Below, in pieces: positions 7,400 to 13,104 of a stretch of 23,298 bases of DNA. The position numbers were made by a program, and so were the translations under genes. Source of the stretch: Chloroflexota bacterium (GTDB lineage: Archaea > Iainarchaeota > Iainarchaeia > Iainarchaeales > GCA-2688035). How positions within the stretch are numbered: the first letter of the stretch is position 1; the number at the start of each line of letters is the position of its first letter. The notes below the pieces were generated by a model. It did not search any database and had not been told where the DNA came from. It saw nothing but the letters and a program-made list of their open reading frames with translations. The stretch is taken from assembly GCA_030634785.1 (NCBI GenBank), contig DAOWAC010000001.1, positions 1-23,298 on the forward strand. The letters run 5' to 3'.

Positions 7400-8632
7400 T
7401 TACTTCTTTTTCCTTGCATTTCCAACAAAGGTTTTTGCCCTTGGATATACCCATTTGAGTACAACATACAGTCCAATTAGCTGTAAGGCAAGTGAAATTA
7501 GTCCTACTAAAATAAGGCTTATTCCTCCGTCGCCTCCTGCTACTGGATTTCCAACGCTGACCATAAGTTGTTTTGTTTCAACCATTTCCTCAAGTGAGTC
7601 GTTCTTGTAGTATATGCTGAGTGTTAAAGGTATTGTTTGCATTGGAGTTGTTGGATCAAATGAAATATTTGTTTTGAATGAATCAAAATCATCTGCTTCC
7701 AATGTTCCAATAAACTGCCTTGGTTCTTCAATATTCATATATTGTCCTGAAAGCTCAACAACAACATATTTTGCATCAGCAAGTCCTATATTGAACATGT
7801 CAACAACTATTTCGCTTGTTCCGCCTGGAAACGCGTCTGGTGTTACGCTGTTTATTACTGCGTCAACATCAGCTTCTGCAGTTACCTTTATTCCAAGGTA
7901 TGAAATTTCAGTTTTTGATGTTCCATTTTGGTCAAAGTATTCCAAAGTGATTGGAACCGAATAGTTTTTGAGTTCTGCATTTTGATTTACTGATAGTTCA
8001 ATTTCAACATTTTCACTTTCGTCCATGTCAAGTTTGTCTACATATTTTGCTGATGCTCCAAGTGAAACTATTTCTCTTTCAACTACAACACCTGCTGCAG
8101 TTACTGTCCTTTCAGGGTTCACTTTGAGCACAATGTTTTTTGCAACACTTCCGCCAATGTTTTTTATTGTGAGAATTATTGGTGTTACCTGTCCTGGTGA
8201 AAGTTCATCTACGCTGCTTCCAACAATTTCTAGTTTTGGTGTTCTGCTGAGAACAGCTATAGGAAAGTTTGCTTCTTTTGTTGTAAATTCTTCGCCTACA
8301 AGAACTTTTAGGCTGTGAAGTCCATCAGTAGCTTCATCATCAACCAAAACTTTGTATTCAATTGTTGCTGTTTCAAAAGGATCCATTTTTCCAATATTCA
8401 CTTCTGCGTCCTGTCCTGACTGTAGACTAAACGGAAATTCCGCTTCTAATACAATAATTGAATCTTCTGCTTCATGTATTGAATTATTTTTTACCTGCAC
8501 CCAAACTGTTAATGCGCTGCCTGGCGCAACAGGTGCCGGATCATAACTTAAGCTGGTTGCTTCTAGATCGCCTGCAATTGCATAGCCTGCGAACAAGAGA
8601 ACAAACAGCAATGGCAATATTATCTTCTTCAT
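7400..8632 (-). CDS. Exported CARDB/COG1361-like protein with C-terminal membrane anchor
   Basis: The 410-residue protein has a signal peptide (about 1-20, ending AIAG). Three immunoglobulin-like repeats of the CARDB/NEW3 type follow, at about 22-130, 133-245 and 255-355. Each opens with a version of PGSALTVWVQVKN / PGQVTPIILTIKN / PGGTSEIVVDMFN. A membrane helix lies near 372-396, and the tail is rich in Lys/Arg. It is therefore anchored with its repeats outside the cell. Its place between ATPase and permeases suggests it takes the position that a membrane-fusion protein holds in bacterial MacAB. The start codon overlaps the ATPase stop by 4 bases (ATGA), and an SD, GAGGAGG at 8641-8647 on this strand, lies 8 bases away and fixes the start. 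Confidence 0.8.
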   Translation of the reverse strand: MKKIILPLLFVLLFAGYAIAGDLEATSLSYDPAPVAPGSALTVWVQVKNNSIHEAEDSIIVLEAEFPFSLQSGQDAEVNIGKMDPFETATIEYKVLVDDEATDGLHSLKVLVGEEFTTKEANFPIAVLSRTPKLEIVGSSVDELSPGQVTPIILTIKNIGGSVAKNIVLKVNPERTVTAAGVVVEREIVSLGASAKYVDKLDMDESENVEIELSVNQNAELKNYSVPITLEYFDQNGTSKTEISYLGIKVTAEADVDAVINSVTPDAFPGGTSEIVVDMFNIGLADAKYVVVELSGQYMNIEEPRQFIGTLEADDFDSFKTNISFDPTTPMQTIPLTLSIYYKNDSLEEMVETKQLMVSVGNPVAGGDGGISLILVGLISLALQLIGLYVVLKWVYPRAKTFVGNARKKK

Positions 8633-9339
8633 TTTTTAGTCCTCCTCTTTCCATTTTTTTTATTTTTTATTATTTTTCCATCTCTTAAAAATATTGTTTC
8701 GTGTGCCAGTTTGGCAACTTCGCTTTCATGTGTTACCATCAGAACTGTCTTTCCCTGTTTTCTGTTTAATTCACTTATAAGTTCAAGAATTTGTTTGCCT
8801 GAAACAGTGTCAAGGTTTCCTGTTGGCTCATCGGCAACAATTACATCAGGGTTTGTTGCAAGGGCTCTTGCAATTGCAACCCTTTGTCTTTGACCACCGC
8901 TTAATTCATTTGGCTTGTGGTTCATTCTTGCTCCAAGATCAACTTCTTCAAGAATCTTTTCGGCAATTTCTTTTCTTTCATCTACTGGTTTTCCTGCAAA
9001 CCACAGTGGAAGCATGACATTTTCTAATGCGCTCATTCTTGGAATTAAATTAAATGTCTGAAAAATAAATCCAATTGTTTTTCCTCTGACTTGTGCAAGC
9101 TGGTTGTCGTCCATTTTACTGATTGGTTTTCCGTTTACAAAAACTTCGCCCTTTGTTGGTCTCAAAAGTGCACTAAGCACATCCAACAGAGTGGTTTTTC
9201 CTGAACCGCTTGGACCCATAATTGAAAGGAACTGGCCTTTGTGGACTGAAAGGTTTACTCCATCCAGTGCTTTTACCTGAACCTTTCCCATATCATAAAT
9301 CTTTGAAACATTTTCAACTCTTATAACCGGTTTTTCCAT
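8629..9339 (-). CDS. MacB/LolD-type ABC transporter ATPase
   Basis: The 236-residue ATP-binding subunit has all key motifs: Walker A GPSGSGKTT at 42-50, Q-loop Q94 (IFQTFNLIP), signature LSGGQRQRVAIARAL from 146, Walker B VIVADEPTGNLD with D170/E171, and switch H204 (MVTHE). The EPTGNLD and FNLIPRMSALENV segments are typical of the MacB/LolD/FtsE family. A Lys/Arg-rich tail of about 12 residues (KNKKNGKRRTKK) extends past the fold. Its ATG directly abuts the stop of the AbrB-like gene (TGA then ATG), so the two are translated in tandem. It should drive the two FtsX-type permeases downstream. Confidence 0.92.
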   Translation of the reverse strand: MEKPVIRVENVSKIYDMGKVQVKALDGVNLSVHKGQFLSIMGPSGSGKTTLLDVLSALLRPTKGEVFVNGKPISKMDDNQLAQVRGKTIGFIFQTFNLIPRMSALENVMLPLWFAGKPVDERKEIAEKILEEVDLGARMNHKPNELSGGQRQRVAIARALATNPDVIVADEPTGNLDTVSGKQILELISELNRKQGKTVLMVTHESEVAKLAHETIFLRDGKIIKNKKNGKRRTKK

Positions 9340-9741
9340 TCAATTCACCAACTTTTTTTTTCCTTTAGACTTTTTTTCATTTATTTTTTCAGCTTCTTTT
9401 CTCGCCTCTTCAAGTCCACTGTCTTCCAACACTTTTTTTACTCCTTTCAATCCTTCTTTTTGCAAATTTTCAAGTGTTTTGCCGCCTTCCTTCATTACTT
9501 TTTCAACATCAAACAAATGCTCAAACATTTTTGTAACAGATTCTGATTTCATTAAAGAAATGCTTTGAAATCCCTTGTCTATTCCCATAACAATTAGTTT
9601 GTCGCCTGGTTCTATTTCAAAAAGTTTTCTTGCCTCGACAGGAAGCACAACTTGTCCTCTTTCTCCGACAGTTGCACTGCCATAACATTTCATCCTATAC
9701 TTTGTGTCCACAAAACCATCTCTTGACTGCATATCATACAT
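9340..9741 (-). CDS. SpoVT/AbrB-like DNA-binding protein, likely operon regulator
   Basis: The 133-residue protein has a swapped-hairpin AbrB domain at about 18-58 (ATVGERGQVVLPVEARKLFE, then IEPGDKLIVMG), followed by a charged helical tail rich in Lys/Glu (about 65-133) that may mediate oligomerisation. AbrB-type proteins bind DNA as dimers through the N-terminal domain. As the first gene of the transporter operon it most likely controls that operon, and perhaps the divergent methyltransferase, through the shared 50-base region. Start choice is open: the ATG at 9741 needs a leaderless transcript, and ATGs at 9732 (residue 4) and 9693 (residue 17) would still keep the AbrB domain. Confidence 0.82.
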   Translation of the reverse strand: MYDMQSRDGFVDTKYRMKCYGSATVGERGQVVLPVEARKLFEIEPGDKLIVMGIDKGFQSISLMKSESVTKMFEHLFDVEKVMKEGGKTLENLQKEGLKGVKKVLEDSGLEEARKEAEKINEKKSKGKKKLVN

Positions 9742-9750
9742 TTCATACTT

Positions 9751-9768
9751 ATTAAATATGTATATTTT
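9751..9768. promoter_or_regulatory. Shared divergent promoter region
   Basis: The stretch ATTAAATATGTATATTTT contains TATA-like sequences readable on both strands. To the left it lies about 10-25 bases before the AbrB-like start, to the right about 25-38 bases before the methyltransferase ATG at 9790. Both transcripts would have very short leaders, and a regulator binding here could affect both. Confidence 0.5.
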
Positions 9769-9789
9769 TTTCTAGGTTTTCTTTTTTTA

Positions 9790-10278
9790 ATGCTTTTTGA
9801 AGACTATTTTTGTATGAGTTACTATAATTCAATAAGCAAAGGGTATAACAATTTGCACTTGGAAGAGCAAATGGAAAAGGCATTGCTTGTAAAGAAAAAT
9901 TGCAAGCTTAATGGGCTTTTGCTTGACATTGGTGCAGGAACTGGGGCAGCAACTTCTTTGTTTGAAGATAGTGCGGAATGTATTGCTTTGGATCCTGCCT
10001 TGAAAATGGTTTCTCAATTTTCAGGACTAATTGTTGTGGCAAAAGCTGAACAATTGCCTTTCAAAAATGCCTGTTTTGATTCTGTAATAAGCCTTACTGC
10101 CTTGCATCATGCTGATTTGGAACAGGCAGTGGCTGAAATTGAGCGTGTTTCAAAGCCAAATGCAAAAATTGCAATTTCTTTTTTTAAAAGGGCAAAAAAT
10201 TTTGTTCTTGCCAAAAGACTTTTTGAAGGCTTTCACAAAATTGATTCAGAAAAAGACCTTATTTTTATCAGGCATTAA
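9790..10278 (+). CDS. SAM-dependent methyltransferase (type 11)
   Basis: The 162-residue class I methyltransferase has SAM-binding motif I LLDIGAGTGAAT at about 44-55, an acidic residue after strand 2 (CIALDPA, about 70), a LPFKNACFDSVISLTALHH segment around 90-110 (motifs II/III), and a strand typical of post-motif IAISFF near 148. It is short but seems complete. The substrate is not indicated; N-terminal YNSISKGYNNLHLEEQ resembles many archaeal small-molecule or tRNA methyltransferases. The ATG at 9790 fits the promoter spacing; the ATG at 9814 (residue 9) is a possible alternative that loses only a weakly conserved lead. Confidence 0.8.
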   Translation: MLFEDYFCMSYYNSISKGYNNLHLEEQMEKALLVKKNCKLNGLLLDIGAGTGAATSLFEDSAECIALDPALKMVSQFSGLIVVAKAEQLPFKNACFDSVISLTALHHADLEQAVAEIERVSKPNAKIAISFFKRAKNFVLAKRLFEGFHKIDSEKDLIFIRH

Positions 10279-10301
10279 ATTTTATTTATCCTGTTTGCTT
10301 A

Positions 10302-10310
10302 CTATAAAAG
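10302..10310 (+). promoter_or_regulatory. TATA box for the DsbA-like gene
   Basis: CTATAAAAG lies 36-44 bases before the ATG at 10346, which puts transcription start near 10333 and gives a leader of about 13 bases. Confidence 0.55.
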
Positions 10311-10345
10311 AAGCTTTTTAAGCGTTTTGTAATCAATTTTATTAT

Positions 10346-11503
10346 ATGACTACTGAAAATGATGCCGAAAGGCAGGAAAACAAGGAAGAAAACAAAGATG
10401 ATTCTTCTGAAGAAACCCCTCAAGGGGAAGTTGATGAAAAAAATTCAAATTCACTTTCAGGCGTTTTAAACGCAAAGATTGCCGCATTGGCAATTGTAGG
10501 AGTTGTTATTGGAATTCTTATAGGACAGGTTGTCTTGCCAGGTCTTGGAGTTGGCTTGGTTGCATTGGATGATGAAGGAAACACAGGTTCTGGTACAGTA
10601 GCAGTTCTTTCCGAGTCTGAATTGCAGGCGAACGTACAGGGTTACCTTGAAGAAAACTTTGCACAACAAGAAATTGTTGTGGAAATCACCAATTTTGAAG
10701 AGTTTAATGACGAGCTTTATCTTGTAGAGTTCAAGCTTTCAAAAGACGGTCAGGACCAGGTTGGCGGAGTATATGTCACAAAAAATGGCAACACGATGCT
10801 TTCAGGTCAGGTAATTGATTTGCAGGCACCTATTCCTGAAATTCAGTCACAGGAACAACCGCAAGTTGTTGAAGTCCAAAAAAGCGACAAACCGATAGTG
10901 GAAGTTTTTGTAATGAGCTATTGTCCTTATGGTTTACAGATGCAAAAGGCGCTGTTGCCAGTAATGAAACTGCTTGGTAGCAAGGCTGATATTGAAACAA
11001 AGTTTGTTTCGTATATAATGCATGACCTGCCTGAAATTCAGGAAAATACTGTGCAATACTGCATTCAAAAAGAGCAGGCTGAAAAGTATTTTGATTACTT
11101 AAACTGCTTTGTTATAGAAGGAGATTCAGAAGCTTGTCTTGCAAGCGCAGGTGTTAATATGGAAACATTTGGCAATTGTGTTGCAGTAGCGGATGCAGAG
11201 TTTGGCATTACTGCAGCATACGAGGATAAGGCAAGCTGGTTGAAAGATTCGTTAGGTGAACCACGCTATCCAATATACCCAGTTGATTTGGCACTCAATC
11301 AGCAGTATGGGGTTCAGGGTTCACCTGCATTTATAATAAATGGTACAGTGGTAAATGCAGGCAGGTCACCTGAGGCTGTAAAGCTGGCAATCTGCGATGC
11401 TTTCACTGAGGCACCTGCTGAATGCAGTGAAGTTCTTTCAAGCACTCAAGCTGCTCCAAGCTTTGGCTCTGGTGCAGGCGACGGCAGTGAAGGATATTGT
11501 TAA
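10346..11503 (+). CDS. Membrane-anchored DsbA-like thioredoxin-fold protein
   Basis: The 385-residue protein starts with an acidic, Glu/Asp/Asn-rich cytoplasmic segment (1-38). A membrane helix follows at about 43-73, then a small alpha/beta domain at about 88-160 and a linker. The C-terminal thioredoxin-fold domain (183-365) has an inserted helical part. The active-site region reads FVMSYCPYGLQ: C193 is present, but the second position of a CXXC is Gly (CPYG). The cis-Pro loop QGSPAFIINGT (P327) is intact. Other Cys residues at 239, 254, 264, 278, 350 and 360, and one as the very last residue (385), could take part in structural or exchange disulfides. It should face the outside and handle thiols of exported proteins, such as the Cys-rich protein downstream. 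Single-Cys versions may act as reductases or isomerases. Confidence 0.8.
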   Translation: MTTENDAERQENKEENKDDSSEETPQGEVDEKNSNSLSGVLNAKIAALAIVGVVIGILIGQVVLPGLGVGLVALDDEGNTGSGTVAVLSESELQANVQGYLEENFAQQEIVVEITNFEEFNDELYLVEFKLSKDGQDQVGGVYVTKNGNTMLSGQVIDLQAPIPEIQSQEQPQVVEVQKSDKPIVEVFVMSYCPYGLQMQKALLPVMKLLGSKADIETKFVSYIMHDLPEIQENTVQYCIQKEQAEKYFDYLNCFVIEGDSEACLASAGVNMETFGNCVAVADAEFGITAAYEDKASWLKDSLGEPRYPIYPVDLALNQQYGVQGSPAFIINGTVVNAGRSPEAVKLAICDAFTEAPAECSEVLSSTQAAPSFGSGAGDGSEGYC

Positions 11504-11507
11504 TTTC

Positions 11508-11546
11508 AGGCTTTTTTTCTTTAAGCCTATTTTTCTCTTTTTTTTA
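11508..11546 (+). terminator. Hairpin plus T-run terminator
   Basis: AGGCTT (11508-11513) pairs with AAGCCT (11523-11528), followed by an almost unbroken T-run to about 11546. It lies 5 bases after the DsbA-like stop. Confidence 0.7.
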
Positions 11547-11557
11547 ACTATCTAATT

Positions 11558-11852
11558 ATGAATAATGCCTAGTACAAATTTTACGGAGTTGATATACTAG
11601 CAAATGTAATACTTTACTCAACACAAACCTGTCCCTACTGTGCTTATTTCAGGTCTTGCAAGAAACCAAAAAGAAAAAGGTCAGACCTACTGTCCCTGTC
11701 GTGCAGTCACAGGTGACAAAGAAGAAGACAAAAAAATTATTTACCCTTGTATTTACTACCTTGACGAGATTAAACAAGACGGTTACTGCAAATGCAGGCT
11801 GTTCTTTGGGGCAAGACAAAACCACCATATTTCTGATATATATAAAGAATAA
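11558..11852 (+). pseudogene. Decayed glutaredoxin / ferredoxin-thioredoxin reductase catalytic gene
   Basis: Two frames carry remains of one redox gene. From the ATG at 11558, the frame gives MNNA, a TAG stop (11570), then a glutaredoxin-like start ending NVILYSTQTCPYCAYF (CPYC active site). A different frame (about 11610-11852, possible GTG at 11640) gives LISGLARNQKEKGQTYCPCR, then VTGDKEEDKKIIYPCIYY and DGYCKCRLF: the FTR catalytic-subunit signature. That family has CPC...CPC...CxC, with two Cys forming the redox disulfide and four binding a 4Fe-4S cluster. Here the first Cys of the second CPC is Tyr, so a cluster ligand is missing. Out-of-frame joining, stop codon and lost ligand point to decay, perhaps by an internal deletion that removed most of the glutaredoxin domain. 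It is less likely, but possible, that the FTR piece alone is still made. Confidence 0.65.
11835..11847 (+). promoter_or_regulatory. TATA box for the Cys-rich exported protein
   Basis: GATATATATAAAG lies 33-45 bases before the ATG at 11880 and inside the last codons of the decayed FTR frame. That a promoter sits inside this sequence fits the view that the FTR end is no longer under selection. Confidence 0.6.
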
Positions 11853-11879
11853 AAAGAAGAAACGTGTTAGTAATAGATT

Positions 11880-12800
11880 ATGAACAAGTGGCTGTTGTCT
11901 GGAATTGTAGTTGCAGTAATTATTGTAACTATTATAATTATTGCTTCTATAAGCGTCTGCCCTGCTGATGTAAAAGTTTGCCCTGACGGTAGCTATGTTG
12001 CAAGAAGCGGATTAGGCTGCGCGTTTGCGCAGTGTCCAGTAGCATTCTGTGTAGATTTGGGGGGATATACTTGCATAGACCAAGATTACTATTTAGCCGG
12101 ATATTATACAGGTGACGAATATGGTTACTGTTCTGCAGGAACAATGAATGCTCTTATCAGTTCGCCAATACTGGTTTGCTGCACAGAGCCATGTCAATCA
12201 TGCGCAAAAGAAGGCGATTTTGTAAACCCTGAGCAATTAAAGGGACAAACAGAGTATCTTGATGAATGCTGCTCTGGATTGAAAGGAATGGGTGCCTATA
12301 AAATAAGTGATGACGGCGAATGTGAACAATTGGTAGGAACGCCTTTCCTGACATGCACGCCATGTGGAGATGGTGTTTGTGAAGACACGCTATTTGAAAA
12401 CAGCTGCAATTGCCCGGAAGACTGTGGAGAAACAATTCCTGTTTGTGAAAAAGACAAAAAATTTGCTGAAAATGTTAGCTCTAACCCAATGTGTACAAAA
12501 GAAGATTTCATCTGCCTTGATGGTTGGGAAACAATAGCTTACTACGACCATAGGCTTACTGACACATTGCAGCTACCGGAGGAAATATACACAACAACTG
12601 GTGCGCCTCAAGACGTTCAAGATGCTACGGTATCAACATATAGCACTAGTAGCTGTTCCTGCGAAAAGCCAGTCTCTTACTCAATTTTGGAAGAAGGGGG
12701 TTTGGGCGAAACTAACTGCGAAAGCTTTCATAATTTCATTAATGATTACAATAGTAGCTGTAGTGGGTGCCTGCTAACGTGGATTACTGGTTGCTGTTAA
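11880..12800 (+). CDS. Cys-rich exported membrane-anchored protein
   Basis: The 306-residue protein has an N-terminal hydrophobic helix (about 5-25) with a following Ser/Cys, which acts as signal or anchor. About 30 Cys follow, many as CC, CxC or CxxC, so a disulfide-dense extracellular protein is likely. Two motifs are recognisable. At about 31-53, VCPDGSYVARSGLGCAFAQCP is a small Cys-rich unit. At about 161-181 the sequence CGDGVC...ENSCNCPEDCG is a calcium-binding, EF-hand-like loop common in archaeal surface proteins. I do not recognise the remainder. It is preceded by a DsbA-like gene that could assist its folding. The region between is a broken redox gene. Confidence 0.7.
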   Translation: MNKWLLSGIVVAVIIVTIIIIASISVCPADVKVCPDGSYVARSGLGCAFAQCPVAFCVDLGGYTCIDQDYYLAGYYTGDEYGYCSAGTMNALISSPILVCCTEPCQSCAKEGDFVNPEQLKGQTEYLDECCSGLKGMGAYKISDDGECEQLVGTPFLTCTPCGDGVCEDTLFENSCNCPEDCGETIPVCEKDKKFAENVSSNPMCTKEDFICLDGWETIAYYDHRLTDTLQLPEEIYTTTGAPQDVQDATVSTYSTSSCSCEKPVSYSILEEGGLGETNCESFHNFINDYNSSCSGCLLTWITGCC

Positions 12801-12821
12801 AAGCTGGATTTAAATTTCCTG

Positions 12822-12940
12822 AGGCAAGCTGCCTTAAAATTATCTCAACTCAAACCTATTGCCTCCTGTTTACAAAAGGAATCCGAATGGTGTAAGTTTT
12901 ACCGAATTAAAAAATCAAACTTTGGTTGCGAGAATTTAAA
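12822..12940 (+). pseudogene. Possible second glutaredoxin-like relic
   Basis: The 304 bases from 12801 to 13104 hold no intact gene. Conceptual translation gives LKIISTQTYCLLFTKG in one frame (about 12835-12890) and NPNGVSFTELKN in another (about 12885-12920). The two pieces resemble successive parts of a glutaredoxin, an active-site strand with STQT-YC and a GVSFTEL strand. About 21 of 27 bases around 12843-12870 match 11612-11638 of the decayed glutaredoxin. A weak hairpin AGGCA/TGCCT lies at 12822-12834. The evidence is suggestive only. Confidence 0.25.
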
Positions 12941-12981
12941 GTTCTGGTTCAGAAAGTGAATTTTTTCATGTTTTAAAATTT

Positions 12982-13005
12982 GTTTAACTAATGTAAACTT
13001 AACTA
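12982..13005 (+). promoter_or_regulatory. Possible operator upstream of nrdD
   Basis: An inverted repeat GTTTA/TAAAC (12982-12986 and 12994-12998) overlaps a direct repeat TTAACTA (12984-12990 and 12999-13005). It ends about 10 bases before the nrdD TATA box, where archaeal activators or repressors often bind. Chance occurrence in AT-rich DNA is not excluded. Confidence 0.25.
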
Positions 13006-13014
13006 TAATCATTC

Positions 13015-13023
13015 TTTATATAT
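13015..13023 (+). promoter_or_regulatory. TATA box for the nrdD cluster
   Basis: TTTATATAT at 13015-13023 puts transcription start near 13045, which leaves a leader of about 60 bases, longer than for other genes in the window. It is the only clear promoter before the nrdD-to-ferredoxin series. Confidence 0.6.
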
Positions 13024-13091
13024 GCTTGGACTCTTTATCTATTCTAAGGGTTTGCATTCCTAAAAATTTGATAAAAGCGGTTTTAGAATTC

Positions 13092-13095
13092 GGAG
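13092..13095 (+). promoter_or_regulatory. Ribosome binding site that decides the nrdD start
   Basis: GGAG ends directly before a TTG at 13096 but 9 bases before a second in-frame TTG at 13105. Normal spacing favours the second. Confidence 0.5.
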
Positions 13096-13104
13096 TTGAT
13101 TCAA

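Noticed and set aside
10280-10345. Inverted AAGCTTTTTAAGC-like sequence before the DsbA-like gene as a terminator
   Set aside because: Stem is very short and it overlaps the expected leader of the next gene; a TATA box explains the AT-rich stretch better.
11558-11602. In-frame TAG as a pyrrolysine codon in the glutaredoxin-like frame
   Set aside because: The TAG lies after four codons, the downstream frame also ends early and the FTR part is in another frame; simple decay explains all of this.
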